Counted from the first letter of the stretch, positions 44,793 through 53,977 are shown. The stretch is 64,000 bases of DNA from Devosia beringensis (GCF_014926585.1 NZ_CP045422.1:1776501-1840500), one strand, 5' to 3'. The notes: generated by a model from the sequence alone, not told the origin. Made by a program: numbers and translations.

Positions 44793-45338
44793 ATGAAGAC
44801 CGCATTGACGCTTTCGGGCTCCATCCGCAAGGGCTCGCAGAACCGCAAATTGCAGGCCCATATGGGCCGCCAGCTCGACGCCGCCGGGGTCGCCGTCACC
44901 GCGCTCGACCTGGGCGATTTCGACCTGCCTATCTTCAACGAGGATCTCGAGGCCGACAATGTGCCCGCTGCGGCTGTCCGGCTGGCAGCGCTGTGGCGCA
45001 GCCACGACATCGTCTTCATCGCCACGCCCGAATATAATGGCGGGGTGCCGCCGCTGCTAGTCAATGCCATCACCTGGATCAGCCGGCAGAAGCCGAGCCC
45101 GTTCCGCCACGCCATCTTTGGCATTGGCGGGGTCAGCTCGGGCAAATATGGCACCATCTGGTCGCTCAGCCACCTGCGCGAATCGCTGACCAAGGTGGGC
45201 GCCCTGGTGGTGCCGACGCTGCTGGGCATCGGCCCGGCCGAGGAGGCGTTTGACGTCAACGGCGATTTTCTCGAGCCGGCGATCATCCGCAAGGTCGAGC
45301 AGATGGTGCATGAACTGACCCATTTCAGCCGGGGCTGA
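44793..45338 (+). CDS. NADPH-dependent FMN reductase-like flavoprotein
   Basis: A 181-residue flavodoxin-like protein of the SsuE/azoreductase-related NADPH-dependent FMN reductase family. It has SGSIRKGSQNRKL for FMN phosphate binding and ATPEYNGGVPPLLVNAITW. The partner enzyme is unknown. The phosphatase-like gene starts three bases after its stop, so the two are probably one unit. Confidence 0.88.
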   Translation: MKTALTLSGSIRKGSQNRKLQAHMGRQLDAAGVAVTALDLGDFDLPIFNEDLEADNVPAAAVRLAALWRSHDIVFIATPEYNGGVPPLLVNAITWISRQKPSPFRHAIFGIGGVSSGKYGTIWSLSHLRESLTKVGALVVPTLLGIGPAEEAFDVNGDFLEPAIIRKVEQMVHELTHFSRG

Positions 45339-45341
45339 GTC

Positions 45342-45947
45342 ATGCGCGCGCTCTATGTGACCCATCCGCAGGTAGAAATGGATGCCCAGATCCCGGTACC
45401 GCTCTGGCGCCTGTCCGAACTGGGTCGGCAGCGGGCAGAGGCCTTTGCCGCGCGCGGCGTGGTGCCGGCGGGGGCGATGATCTTTACCAGCCGCGAGACC
45501 AAGGCCATGGAGCTGGCCGATATCCTCGCCGCTGCTACCGGCACGCCGGTGCTGAGCGACCACCTGATGGGCGAGAATGACCGCAGCGCCACGGGCTTTC
45601 TGCCGCCGAGCCTGTTCGAAGCCATGGCGGACCGGTTCTTTGCCGAACCCGAGGTGAGTGCCGAGGGCTGGGAAAGGGCGGTGGACGCCCAACGGCGCAT
45701 TGTCGACACCGTCACCACCGCCCTGGCCAGCGTGCCGCCCGACGTGCCGGCCGTGTTCTGTGGCCATGGCGCGGTGGGCACGCTGCTCAAATGTCACCTG
45801 GCCGGACGGCCCATCGCGCGCAGCGAAGACCAGAGCCGGCACGCCAACAAAGGCGGCGGCAACTGCTTTGCCTTTGACCTCGATCCAGCGCGCCTGAGCG
45901 GCGAATGGCAGGCCATGGAAGATTTTGCGCCAGGCTGGTTTGGCTAG
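45342..45947 (+). CDS. Histidine-phosphatase-superfamily-like protein with altered RHG motif
   Basis: A 201-residue protein resembling phosphoglycerate-mutase-like phosphatases: N-terminal strand ALYVTHPQV, FTSRETKAMELADIL, and CGHGAVGTLLKCHLAG with the second catalytic His. The usual RHG reads THP, so the first Arg and the Gly are lost although the His remains. GxWH-like end motifs are absent. It may be a phosphatase with altered active site or a non-catalytic homologue. It follows the flavin reductase gene directly and overlaps the convergent 72-residue gene by four bases. Confidence 0.75.
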   Translation: MRALYVTHPQVEMDAQIPVPLWRLSELGRQRAEAFAARGVVPAGAMIFTSRETKAMELADILAAATGTPVLSDHLMGENDRSATGFLPPSLFEAMADRFFAEPEVSAEGWERAVDAQRRIVDTVTTALASVPPDVPAVFCGHGAVGTLLKCHLAGRPIARSEDQSRHANKGGGNCFAFDLDPARLSGEWQAMEDFAPGWFG

Positions 45948-46162
45948 GTTTTAGGCGAGGGCGCCTCGATCTCGGCCGCGGCCAGTTCAGCCGAGAGGGC
46001 CCGCACCGCGGCGACAGCCTCGCGCTCGGCATCGGCCAGCGTGGTGCCGAACGGCACAACCATGCCCAGCCGGCGGTTCGGATCATCGGACCAGACGACA
46101 TGCACATAGGACGTGTTGTTGGTCAGGTCGTGATTGAGGTGGGTGAGCAACAGCTTGGACAT
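45944..46162 (-). CDS. Hypothetical protein, 72 residues
   Basis: A small soluble protein with a strand-rich N terminus (SKLLLTHLNHDLTNNTSYVH, then VVWSDD) and a helical Ala/Glu-rich C terminus. ATG 46162 has AGGA ten bases upstream. The stop overlaps that of the phosphatase-like gene. No domain recognised. Confidence 0.6.
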   Translation of the reverse strand: MSKLLLTHLNHDLTNNTSYVHVVWSDDPNRRLGMVVPFGTTLADAEREAVAAVRALSAELAAAEIEAPSPKT

Positions 46163-46295
46163 CAGCAATATCCTGTGGTGGCAATGGGCAGAGGATAGGC
46201 CCGGCCGGCATCGAGTGACAAGATTGCCGCCGCCAGTTGCGGCGCGGCAGCAAATCCACTAGGTGCAAGCCATCAAACACATCGGAGGGAAGACC

Positions 46296-46994
46296 ATGGC
46301 TGGCCAGTTGATCGTGGGTCTGGACGTTTCGTCACGCGCGCGCGCCGAGGAAATCGTGGCGCTGCTGGGCGACAGCGTCGACTTCTACAAGATCGGTTAT
46401 CAGTGCTTTTATGGTGCCGACGGCTTTGCCCTGGGAAAGGCGCTGCTGGCCGCCGGCAAGAAAGTGTTCTTCGACCTCAAGCTGCTCGATATCGACAACA
46501 CGGTTGAACAGGGCGTCGCGGCCATCGCCGAGACCGGCGCCACCATGCTGACGGTGCACGCCTATCCGCAGTGCATGCGCGCCGCCGCCAAGGGTGCGGC
46601 TGGTTCGACCCTCTCCATCCTGGGCGTCTCGGTGCTGACCTCGATGGACGATGCCGACCTCAAGGAAGCCGGCTTTGCCCGCGACACCGCCGGCCTTGTC
46701 GCGCTGCGGGCGCAGCAGGCGCATGATGCTGGCATTGGCGGGCTGGTGGCTTCAGCACATGAAGCACAGATGGTGCGCACGATTGTCGGGCCCGCCATGG
46801 CCGTGGTGACCCCCGGTATCCGCCCGGCGGGCAGCCCCCCGGGCGATCAGAAGCGGGTAATGAGCCCGGCCGAAGCGCTCAGCGCCGGCGCCAGTCATCT
46901 GGTGGTGGCACGCCCCATCATCGCGGCGGCCGATCCGGCGGCAGCAGCCCGGGCGATCCTGGCCGAAATGGCCGGCGGGACCCGTTTGGCATGA
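46296..46994 (+). CDS. pyrF: Orotidine 5'-phosphate decarboxylase
   Basis: Last step of UMP synthesis. The 232-residue TIM barrel has [16 protein letters not shown], the catalytic [13 protein letters not shown] (Asp-Lys-Asp tetrad), and the signature VTPGIRPAG followed by [15 protein letters not shown] 46296 has a GGAGGGA ribosome site. The order dnaJ then pyrF a little downstream is common in Hyphomicrobiales. Its stop overlaps the next gene by four bases. Confidence 0.95.
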   Translation: MAGQLIVGLDVSSRARAEEIVALLGDSVDFYKIGYQCFYGADGFALGKALLAAGKKVFFDLKLLDIDNTVEQGVAAIAETGATMLTVHAYPQCMRAAAKGAAGSTLSILGVSVLTSMDDADLKEAGFARDTAGLVALRAQQAHDAGIGGLVASAHEAQMVRTIVGPAMAVVTPGIRPAGSPPGDQKRVMSPAEALSAGASHLVVARPIIAAADPAAAARAILAEMAGGTRLA

Positions 46995-47758
46995 CGACAT
47001 ACTCCGCCTGCATCGAAATGCTGTTCGTCCCCGAGACGACAGATTTCCCGCACCGCATCGCGCTGGCCAAGGCTGCCGGCTTCGACCTCGTCGAATTCTG
47101 GCTGTGGTCGAACAAGGATCTCGATGCCGTCGAACGGGCGCTAGCGCAGACAGGCGTCAGGCTGGCCGGCATTGTCGCCGAGCCTTTTGCTGACCTCACC
47201 CGCGAGGACGACCATGACCGGTTCCTGGCCGGTCTCGAAAAGAGCCGCGACGTCGCGCTGCGCCTGGGCGCACCGATCATGATCTGCCAGTCAGGGCCGC
47301 TGCTTGAGGGCGTCGAGCGCGCGCGCCAGCATGATGATCTGGTCACCGCCATGGCCCGCTCGGCCGAGGTGCTGGCCGGTTCGGGCGTCAGACTGGCGCT
47401 CGAGCCGCTCAATGACCGCGTCGATCACCCCGGCTATTACCTCACCAGCACCGCCGAGGCGCTCGACATTGTCGACGCCGTCAACCGTCCCGAAATCGGC
47501 CTCACCTATGACCTCTACCATTCCATGGTGATGGGCGAGGACCCCGAGACGGTCCTCTTGGGCCGGCTGGACCGGGTATTCCACGTCCACATCGCCGATC
47601 ATCCCGGCCGCAACCAGCCCGGCAGCGGCGACCTGCCCATCAAGCAGAAGCTGGCCTGGCTCGAGGCGCAGGGTTATGCCGGCGCGGTGGGTCTGGAATT
47701 CCGGCCCACCGGCTCGACGGCGGATGCACTGGCGATGATGCAAAAGAGCCTGGGATAG
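46991..47758 (+). CDS. Hydroxypyruvate isomerase-like TIM-barrel sugar isomerase
   Basis: A 255-residue xylose-isomerase-like TIM-barrel protein of the Hyi/OtnI type, with [10 protein letters not shown] near the N terminus, the [17 protein letters not shown] metal-ligand Glu, [11 protein letters not shown] and VGLEFRP closing Glu. Likely converts hydroxypyruvate and tartronate semialdehyde or a related sugar acid. Translationally coupled to pyrF by a four-base overlap, an unexpected partner for pyrimidine synthesis. Confidence 0.85.
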   Translation: MTTYSACIEMLFVPETTDFPHRIALAKAAGFDLVEFWLWSNKDLDAVERALAQTGVRLAGIVAEPFADLTREDDHDRFLAGLEKSRDVALRLGAPIMICQSGPLLEGVERARQHDDLVTAMARSAEVLAGSGVRLALEPLNDRVDHPGYYLTSTAEALDIVDAVNRPEIGLTYDLYHSMVMGEDPETVLLGRLDRVFHVHIADHPGRNQPGSGDLPIKQKLAWLEAQGYAGAVGLEFRPTGSTADALAMMQKSLG

Positions 47759-47847
47759 ATCAGGCGCTCGTCAGAGCCGAAACGTCCAGCCGCACAAGGG
47801 TGGGCGACGACCTTGGCCAATTCCCACCATGCCAGAGGTTTGCGGCC

Positions 47848-48852
47848 TTACCCCGCCAGTCCATGCTTGGCCACCAGGCCATCGAGCGCTACCTGTGGCC
47901 GCGCGCCGATATGGCTGATGACTTCGTGGGCGGCCAGGCACCCGGTCTTGAGGGCGGATTCCATGGACTGGTTGCGCGCGAGGCCAAGCAGGAAGCCCGA
48001 GGCAAAGAGGTCGCCGGCGCCGGTGGCGTCGACCACCTTGTCGATGGGGAAGGCGGGGACCGAGGTGATCTCGCCATTGAACACGGCCATGGCGCCATCG
48101 GCGCCCATGGTGATGGCGGCGACTTCGGCGTCCTTGGCGATCTGGCGCACGGCCTCGCCCAGGTCGTCGGTCTCGTAGAGCGACTTGAGCTCGTGCACAT
48201 TGGCAAAGACATAGTCGATGGTCTTGGAGCGAATCAGATCCAGGAATTCGGCGCGGAAGCGGTCGACGCAGAAGGGATCGGACAGGGTCAGCGCGGCGGC
48301 GCGCTCATGCTTGTGGGCATAGTGGGCGGCCAGCACGAAGGCCTTCTTGGCTTCCACGGGATCCCAGAGAAAGCCTTCCATGAAGGTTATGGCGGCGCCA
48401 CCGATCTCGTCGGGATGGATATCGGCCTCGGTCAGCTGGTGGCAGGCGCCCAGATAGGTGTTCATGGTGCGCTCGCCATCTTCGCTCAGGAAGATCATCG
48501 AGCGGGCGGTCAGCGCGCCGTTCTTGAGGCGGCTGGTATTGTAGTGCACGCCGATATCGTTGAGATCGGCCTCAAAGACATCCCCCAGCACGTCATCGGC
48601 CACCTTGCCGACAAAGGCGGCGCGGCCGCCCAGCGAGGCGATGCCGGCGGCGGTATTGGCGGCACTGCCGCCCGAGATCTGCTGCCGGCTGATCGGCATC
48701 TTGGCATAGAGGTCTTCGGCCCGATCGGTGTCGATCAGGTGCATGATGCCTTCCTGCATGCCTTCGCGCTCGATGAAGCCCGGCTCGACCGGGGCAATGA
48801 TATCGACGATAGCATTGCCGATGGTGAGGACGTCAAAGCGGGTCTGGGTCAT
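47848..48852 (-). CDS. PfkB-family carbohydrate kinase, adenosine-kinase-like
   Basis: A 334-residue ribokinase-fold kinase with the N-terminal VLTIGNAIVDIIAPV, the GGSAANTAAGIASLGG motif, and the C-terminal catalytic DATGAGDLFASGFLLG with the Asp base. Overall it resembles the alphaproteobacterial adenosine kinase group, which phosphorylates adenosine or related nucleosides. ATG 48852 is used; the open frame continues to 49104 but overlaps tetR in another frame. Confidence 0.87.
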   Translation of the reverse strand: MTQTRFDVLTIGNAIVDIIAPVEPGFIEREGMQEGIMHLIDTDRAEDLYAKMPISRQQISGGSAANTAAGIASLGGRAAFVGKVADDVLGDVFEADLNDIGVHYNTSRLKNGALTARSMIFLSEDGERTMNTYLGACHQLTEADIHPDEIGGAAITFMEGFLWDPVEAKKAFVLAAHYAHKHERAAALTLSDPFCVDRFRAEFLDLIRSKTIDYVFANVHELKSLYETDDLGEAVRQIAKDAEVAAITMGADGAMAVFNGEITSVPAFPIDKVVDATGAGDLFASGFLLGLARNQSMESALKTGCLAAHEVISHIGARPQVALDGLVAKHGLAG

Positions 48853-48922
48853 GAACGGATCCGGGGTGAGAAAGCCGGATGCCGGTTTAGAGCAAGGCCG
48901 GACCCGGCGCAACGCCTGCCGT

Positions 48923-49486
48923 TCAGTGCTGGTCGATGATAGCCGTGACCAGGGCCTCGATATCCTCGCCGGCCTCGATGGCGATCTGGCCATCGAGCAG
49001 CAGCACGGCCAGGCCATGCACCCGCGCCCAGGCGGCCAAAGCCGCCACCCGGCCACTGGCCAGATCCTGGCCGGTGACGTGGCGCAGCGTCTGGTAGGCG
49101 GCATGCGCGGCCATCTGCAGACCGGGGCGATTGTCGCGCCTCAGCACGGGGGAGAACATCAGGCGGAAGAGGTTGGGGTTATCGAGGGCGAACTTGACAT
49201 AGATGCGCCCCATGGCCGTCATCGGGTCAAGCGTGTCGCTGCCGGCCATGGCCTGCATCAGCCCGGTAAAGCGCTGATAGCCGGTGACGGCCAGCGCCTC
49301 GAGCAAAGCGGCGCGGCTGTCGAAATGGCGATAGGGCGCGGCCGGCGACACGCCCACGGCCCGCGCCAGATCGCGCAGGCCGAGACCAGCCTCGCCCTCC
49401 TTCTCCAGAATCACCAGGGCGGCCTCAAGCAGCGCTTGGCGCAGATTGCCGTGATGATAGGGGGCATTGGCGATGGATGTTGACAT
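48923..49486 (-). CDS. TetR-family transcriptional regulator
   Basis: A 187-residue TetR-like regulator. The helix-turn-helix region is GLRDLARAVGVSPAAPYRHF, with the start YHHGNLRQALLEAAL typical of the family. A TetR_C-like ligand domain follows. It is divergent from the DUF2214 gene with only 58 bases between the starts, and a promoter-like sequence overlaps this gap. Control of DUF2214 is likely. Confidence 0.88.
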   Translation of the reverse strand: MSTSIANAPYHHGNLRQALLEAALVILEKEGEAGLGLRDLARAVGVSPAAPYRHFDSRAALLEALAVTGYQRFTGLMQAMAGSDTLDPMTAMGRIYVKFALDNPNLFRLMFSPVLRRDNRPGLQMAAHAAYQTLRHVTGQDLASGRVAALAAWARVHGLAVLLLDGQIAIEAGEDIEALVTAIIDQH

Positions 49487-49509
49487 TGTTTACTTCTGGC
49501 TGTCATTAT
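49480..49509 (+). promoter_or_regulatory. Housekeeping-type promoter of DUF2214 gene
   Basis: TTGACA and CATTAT separated by 18 bases lie between tetR and the DUF2214 gene; the region is AT-rich compared with its surroundings. Nearby TGTTTAC and GTGATAACA could be TetR half-sites, but no clean palindrome is seen. Confidence 0.5.
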
Positions 49510-49544
49510 GTATGCAGTGATAACATGACCTCGGGGTCCGGCCA

Positions 49545-49988
49545 ATGCCTGTCGATCTGCTGCTGACCATCGCCCACCACCTGTCGGTGTTCACCCTGGT
49601 GGGCATCTTTGCCGCCGAATTCGCGCTGCTGCGACCGGGCCTGAGCGGACCACGCATCAGCCAGCTGGCCAAACTCGACGCGGCCTATGGCGCGGTGGCA
49701 GGCTTCGTCATCGTCGTCGGCGTGCTGCGGGTGATGTTTGGCGCGGCGGGCTGGGAATATTATGTGTCCAGCCACGCCTTCTGGAGCAAGATGGGCGCTT
49801 TCCTCATCATGGGCCTGCTCACCATTCCCCCGACGCTGGCGATCCGCAAATGGCAGGGCGCCTTCAAGGCCGACGCCGGCTACAGCCCCGACACCGCCGC
49901 GATTCGCAGCAACCGGCGCTTCCTGCACATCCAGGCCGGCTTCCTGCTGCTGATCCCGATTTTTGCCGCCATCATGGCGCGCGGCTAG
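49545..49988 (+). CDS. DUF2214 family membrane protein
   Basis: A 147-residue protein with four transmembrane helices (for example HHLSVFTLVGIFAAEF, AVAGFVIVVGVLRVMF and MGAFLIMGLLTIP). The conserved AGWEYYVSSHAFWSKM segment matches DUF2214. The function is unknown. It probably answers to the divergent TetR regulator. The gene ends three bases from convergent nth. Confidence 0.8.
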   Translation: MPVDLLLTIAHHLSVFTLVGIFAAEFALLRPGLSGPRISQLAKLDAAYGAVAGFVIVVGVLRVMFGAAGWEYYVSSHAFWSKMGAFLIMGLLTIPPTLAIRKWQGAFKADAGYSPDTAAIRSNRRFLHIQAGFLLLIPIFAAIMARG

Positions 49989-49991
49989 GCT

Positions 49992-50684
49992 CTAGCCCTG
50001 GTGTTTTGCCGCAGGGACACTGGGCATCGGCGTCTTGGGGGTGAAGCGGCACCATTGCGCGATCGGACAGCGCCAGCATTCCGGCTTGCGCGCCTTGCAG
50101 ATATAGCGCCCGTGCAGGATCAGCCAGTGATGGGCATGCAGCAGATAGGGCGCGGGGATGACCTTGAGCAGGATCTGCTCGACGGCCAGGGGCGTCTTTG
50201 CCGGGGCCAGCCCGGTGCGGTTGCTGACGCGGAACAGATGGGTATCCACCGCGATGGCCGGTTGCTTGAAGAAGATATTGAGCACGACATTGGCGGTCTT
50301 GCGGCCAACGCCGGGCAGGGCCTCGAGCGCTTCGCGGTCGGCCGGCACCTCGCCGCCATGGCGTTCCAGCAAGAGCTGGCTCAGCGCATAGACGTTCTTG
50401 GCCTTGGTGCGGAACAGGCCGATGGTGCGCACCAGCTCTTCGATCCGCTGCGGACCCAGTGCCACCATGGCGGCCGGCGTCGGGGCCACCTGGAACAGTA
50501 ATTTGGTTGCCTTGTTGACCCCCACATCGGTGGCCTGGGCCGAGAGCACGACCGCCACGAGCAGGGTGAACGCACTGGAATAATCAAGCTCGCCCTTGGG
50601 TTCTGGTTCGATCTCGGCGAAGCGGGCAAAAATGGCTTCGACATCGGCCTTGGGCAGGCTCTTCACTTTTTTGATTGCAGGCAT
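49992..50684 (-). CDS. nth: Endonuclease III
   Basis: DNA glycosylase/AP lyase that removes oxidised pyrimidines. The 230-residue protein has the helix-hairpin-helix LPGVGRKTANVVL with catalytic Lys, the catalytic Asp in VDTHLFRVSNR, and a 4Fe-4S loop with spacing C-x6-C-x2-C-x5-C (CKARKPECWRCPIAQWC). ATG 50684 has a GAGAGGCGAG ribosome site. Divergent from the DUF2244 gene. Confidence 0.96.
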   Translation of the reverse strand: MPAIKKVKSLPKADVEAIFARFAEIEPEPKGELDYSSAFTLLVAVVLSAQATDVGVNKATKLLFQVAPTPAAMVALGPQRIEELVRTIGLFRTKAKNVYALSQLLLERHGGEVPADREALEALPGVGRKTANVVLNIFFKQPAIAVDTHLFRVSNRTGLAPAKTPLAVEQILLKVIPAPYLLHAHHWLILHGRYICKARKPECWRCPIAQWCRFTPKTPMPSVPAAKHQG

Positions 50685-50732
50685 TTTCTCGCCTCTCATT
50701 CTGGGCCTATAGTTAGTCTCGAAGAGACCGAC

Positions 50733-51218
50733 ATGCCAATGCAACAAGCCACGACCACCACACCGCTGTTTGTCGCCGATCTGACGCCCAACCGCCGGAT
50801 GAGCACGGCCGGCATCTGGCTGGCGGCTGGTCTGGCCCTGCTGCTGTTTGCCGCACCAGGCCTGTTATTGCTGGCGCCAGGCACAATGCCGGTCATGATC
50901 GTGCTGGCTCTGGCGGCAGGTGGCGTGGTGACCGGCCTTTATCTTGGCCTGCGGCAGGGCAAGCGGCGCGAGCGGATCACCGTCTGGGCCGAGCAGGTGG
51001 AATGGGAAGTGACCGACCGGCGCGGCGCCAGGACGCTGCGCCGCTTTGATCCGGCCACAGCGCGATTGATGCTGACCCGCGACGCCTATGAAAGAACCAC
51101 CGCCATACAGATGCGCGACGGGGACGAGCTGTGCGAACTGGGCGCGTTCATGAGCCCGGAAGACAAGTCGAGCTTTGCCAAGGCGCTCGGCACCGCGCTG
51201 CGTCGCGCCCGCAGCTAG
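50733..51218 (+). CDS. DUF2244 family membrane protein
   Basis: A 161-residue protein with two helices (GIWLAAGLALLLFAAPGLLL and VMIVLALAAGGVVTGLYLGL) and a soluble C-terminal part with VEWEVTDRRG and a pleckstrin-like pattern. This is typical of DUF2244, a family commonly next to nth in alphaproteobacteria. Unknown role. Confidence 0.85.
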   Translation: MPMQQATTTTPLFVADLTPNRRMSTAGIWLAAGLALLLFAAPGLLLLAPGTMPVMIVLALAAGGVVTGLYLGLRQGKRRERITVWAEQVEWEVTDRRGARTLRRFDPATARLMLTRDAYERTTAIQMRDGDELCELGAFMSPEDKSSFAKALGTALRRARS

Positions 51219-51289
51219 AGGCCGGTAAAAACCGGGTCGCGCCGGATCGCGATCGGTTCTACAGCAGACGCCCAGGACAACAGCTGACA

Positions 51290-52171
51290 ATGGGTGTGGC
51301 GATGAACCAGATGGCACATGTGACCCCCGATGGCGACTACGACACGATTCGGGCCGCCATTCGCTATCTCAGCGAAAACGGCCCCGATATTGCCGATCTC
51401 AGCCGCTTTGCCCGGGCGCTGGGCCTCAGCGAACGGCAGTTGACCGACCTGTTCCGCCGCTGGTGCGGCCTTTCCCCCAAGAGCTTTGCCCAGGCCGTGG
51501 CGCTTGACCATGCCAAGAGCCTGCTGCGCGCCAAGGAGAGCGTGCTCGATACCACCTATGCGGTGGGCCTGAGTTCGACCTCGCGGCTGCACGATCTCTT
51601 CGTGGCCTATGAGGCCATGCCGCCCGGCGTGTTCCGGGCCGGCGGGGCGGGGCTCGACATGATCTGGGGCGCGGCGCCCTCGCCCTTTGGCATGGCAGTG
51701 GTCACCGCCACCGAATACGGCATGAGCGGGCTGGGCTTTGCCGATGCCGAGACCACAATCGAGCAGGCCTTTGCCGACCTGGCCAATCGCTGGCCGCCGG
51801 CGCGCTTCACCCGCGACGATGCGCGCATCGCCCCGCTGGTGGCGCAGGCCTTCGATCCCCGGCGCTGGTCGGCCGAGCAGCCGGTGCGGGTGGTGCTGAT
51901 CGGCACCGATTTCGAGGTCAAGGTTTGGGAGACGCTGCTGCGCATTCCGGTTGGCCAGGCGACGACCTATTCGGCCGTGGCCCGGCAGATCGGGCGGCCC
52001 ACGGCATCGCGCGCCGTCGGCGCGGCTGTGGGCAAGAATCCGATCAGCTTCGTGGTGCCCTGCCATCGCGTCGTGGGCACGTCAGGCGCATTGACCGGCT
52101 ATCACTGGGGCGTGCCGCGCAAGCGGGCGATCCTGGGCTGGGAAGCCGGGGTGATCTCGGCGGCGCATTGA
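51290..52171 (+). CDS. AraC-type DNA-binding / methylated-DNA--protein-cysteine methyltransferase fusion (Ada-like, without N-terminal metal domain)
   Basis: A 293-residue fusion. Residues 15-105 form an AraC-type helix-turn-helix (FARALGLSERQLTDLFRRWC, GLSSTSRLHDLF). The C-terminal half is an O6-alkylguanine transferase with GRPTASRAVGAAVGKNPISF and the acceptor motif VVPCHRVVG. The N-terminal Ada domain with the phosphotriester-accepting Cys is absent. Either the gene autoregulates without methyl-phosphate sensing, or the regulatory half has another input. ATG 51290 and 51302 are both possible starts. Confidence 0.9.
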   Translation: MGVAMNQMAHVTPDGDYDTIRAAIRYLSENGPDIADLSRFARALGLSERQLTDLFRRWCGLSPKSFAQAVALDHAKSLLRAKESVLDTTYAVGLSSTSRLHDLFVAYEAMPPGVFRAGGAGLDMIWGAAPSPFGMAVVTATEYGMSGLGFADAETTIEQAFADLANRWPPARFTRDDARIAPLVAQAFDPRRWSAEQPVRVVLIGTDFEVKVWETLLRIPVGQATTYSAVARQIGRPTASRAVGAAVGKNPISFVVPCHRVVGTSGALTGYHWGVPRKRAILGWEAGVISAAH

Positions 52172-52189
52172 GGGGCGAGGGTTCCGCCT

Positions 52190-52214
52190 AATTTCGCTCC
52201 ACCGGCGCGAAATT
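52190..52214. repeat. Short palindromic repeat, AAATCGC family, copy 3
   Basis: AATTTCGC pairs with GCGAAATT around TCCACCGGC. This resembles the stems at 41496 and 44172 in the CCACCGG/GGTGG centre and AAATCGC-like ends. Confidence 0.5.
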
Positions 52215-52233
52215 GTCTTTGGCACGGCGCGAA

Positions 52234-52247
52234 GTTTCACGTGAATC
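52234..52247 (+). repeat. Dispersed 14-mer, copy 6
   Basis: Exact GTTTCACGTGAATC, intergenic, 19 bases from the AATTTCGC hairpin. Confidence 0.65.
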
Positions 52248-52313
52248 GGCGCGGGCCTGGAACAAACGGCTGTCCCGCGGCTTGGTCAGGCACAACCCAG
52301 CCCTGGAGGCCCG

Positions 52314-53396
52314 ATGCCCATCAGCGTTCATCCCTTGCTCATTGCCGTGTTCGTCGCTGCAGCGTTGATGCTGGCCTGGCATGTGTCGCATTCGCTGCTG
52401 GTGATCTTTTCCGGCATCCTGATCGCCACGGTGCTTGACGCTGCGGTGCGTGGGCTGCGCCGCCTGCTGCCGCTGCCACGCCCGGTGCTGCTGACGATCG
52501 TGACCATCGTCATTGCTGCCATCCTCGCTCTCGCCTTCAGCCTTGGCGGCGTCAGCCTGTGGCGCAGTGTGCTCGATCTGTGGGATCTGCTGAGCACAGA
52601 AACGGCCCAGCTCTATGGCCAGCTCGAGGAACAGGGGCTGGTGGGTGGCGTCGATCAGACCGAACTCGAAACCACTGTGCGCGAGATGTTGCCGGACCCG
52701 ACAGGCCTGTTCACCCAGGCCAGCTCGCTGTTCGGCAGCACGCTGGGCATTATCGGCGATTTCGTGGTCGTGCTTTTTCTCGGCCTGTTCTTCGCCATCA
52801 ATCCCGGCGGTTATCGCGACGGCTTTCTGCTGCTGATGCCGCCGCAGCACCGCGCCCGCATTCTGGATGCCCTGGGCGCCACCGGGGAATCACTGCGCGG
52901 CTGGATGGTTACCCAGCTCGCCCTGATGGTGCTGATCGGCGCCCTGGTGGGCACCATGCTCTGGGTGCTCGGCGTTCCCAATGCGCTGATCCTGGGCATT
53001 CTGGCGGGCGCGCTGAACTTCATTCCGTTTCTGGGCCCGATCATCTCCGCCGTGCCCGTACTGCTGGTGCTGGCGGCCGAGGACGGCAATACCCTGCTGA
53101 TCGGCGCCATCGGCCTGCTGCTGATCCAGAATCTGGAAGGCTATGTACTGACGCCCATGCTGCAGCAGCGCATCATCAAGCTGTCGCCCGCCTGGTCGCT
53201 GAGCGTCATGGCGGTGCTGGGGAGCCTGTTCGGGCTGATGGGCGTCGCCCTGGCGACGCCCATCTTTGCGGTGGTGCGCACATTGGTGCTCAAGCTCTAT
53301 GTCGAGCCGCGCGAAGAGCATCCGGTCCTGTTGGGAACCGGCAGGCCTCAGAGCATCACGCGTTCGACCAGCTTGCCGTCCGGGCCAATGCGATAG
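52314..53396 (+). CDS. AI-2E family transporter
   Basis: A 360-residue protein with about seven to eight transmembrane helices and the AI-2E/PerM signature in [20 protein letters not shown], then [15 protein letters not shown]. Family members export AI-2 or ions such as Na+/H+; the cargo here is unknown. Its 3' end overlaps convergent gpmA by 49 bases. Confidence 0.9.
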   Translation: MPISVHPLLIAVFVAAALMLAWHVSHSLLVIFSGILIATVLDAAVRGLRRLLPLPRPVLLTIVTIVIAAILALAFSLGGVSLWRSVLDLWDLLSTETAQLYGQLEEQGLVGGVDQTELETTVREMLPDPTGLFTQASSLFGSTLGIIGDFVVVLFLGLFFAINPGGYRDGFLLLMPPQHRARILDALGATGESLRGWMVTQLALMVLIGALVGTMLWVLGVPNALILGILAGALNFIPFLGPIISAVPVLLVLAAEDGNTLLIGAIGLLLIQNLEGYVLTPMLQQRIIKLSPAWSLSVMAVLGSLFGLMGVALATPIFAVVRTLVLKLYVEPREEHPVLLGTGRPQSITRSTSLPSGPMR

Positions 53397-53962
53397 ACCG
53401 TCGGCTCGCCGGTGCCGATTTCGCGGGCCAGAATCTGCTCGGGGGTCAGGCCCTCGATGGCCATGACCAGAGCGCGCAGCGAATTGCCATGCGCGGCGAT
53501 CAGCACGGTCTTGCCGGCCTTGAGCTGGGGCAGGATCTCGGCCTCGTAATAGGGCAGGGTGCGCGCGGCGGTGTCCTTGAGGCTCTCGCCGCCGGGCGGT
53601 GGCACGTCAAAGCTGCGGCGCCAGATATGGACCTGCTCCTCGCCCCATTTGGCGCGAGCGTCATCCTTGTTGAGACCGCTCAGATCACCATAGTCGCGCT
53701 CATTGAGCGCGGTATTGCGGATGATGGTGACATTGGCGATGCCCATTTCCTCGAGCATCAGGTCGAGCGTGTGCTGGGCGCGACGGAGCGAGGAGGTGTA
53801 GTAGAGATCGGGGACGATACCCTTGGCCTTGAGCGCCTGGCCGGTGGCCCGCGCCTCCTCGATGCCGAGCTCGGTGAGGTTTGGATTACGCCAGCCGGTA
53901 AAGAGGTTCTTGAGGTTCCACTCGCTCTGGCCGTGGCGGACGAGGATCAGGGTTCCGGTCAT
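53348..53962 (-). CDS. gpmA: 2,3-bisphosphoglycerate-dependent phosphoglycerate mutase
   Basis: Interconverts 3- and 2-phosphoglycerate in glycolysis and gluconeogenesis. The 204-residue protein has catalytic [47 protein letters not shown] and the second His in [13 protein letters not shown] 53962 has AAGGA eight bases upstream. dapB lies 15 bases upstream on the same strand, so the two are probably co-transcribed. Confidence 0.95.
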   Translation of the reverse strand: MTGTLILVRHGQSEWNLKNLFTGWRNPNLTELGIEEARATGQALKAKGIVPDLYYTSSLRRAQHTLDLMLEEMGIANVTIIRNTALNERDYGDLSGLNKDDARAKWGEEQVHIWRRSFDVPPPGGESLKDTAARTLPYYEAEILPQLKAGKTVLIAAHGNSLRALVMAIEGLTPEQILAREIGTGEPTVYRIGPDGKLVERVML

Positions 53963-53977
53963 CAATAGGGTCCTTGT

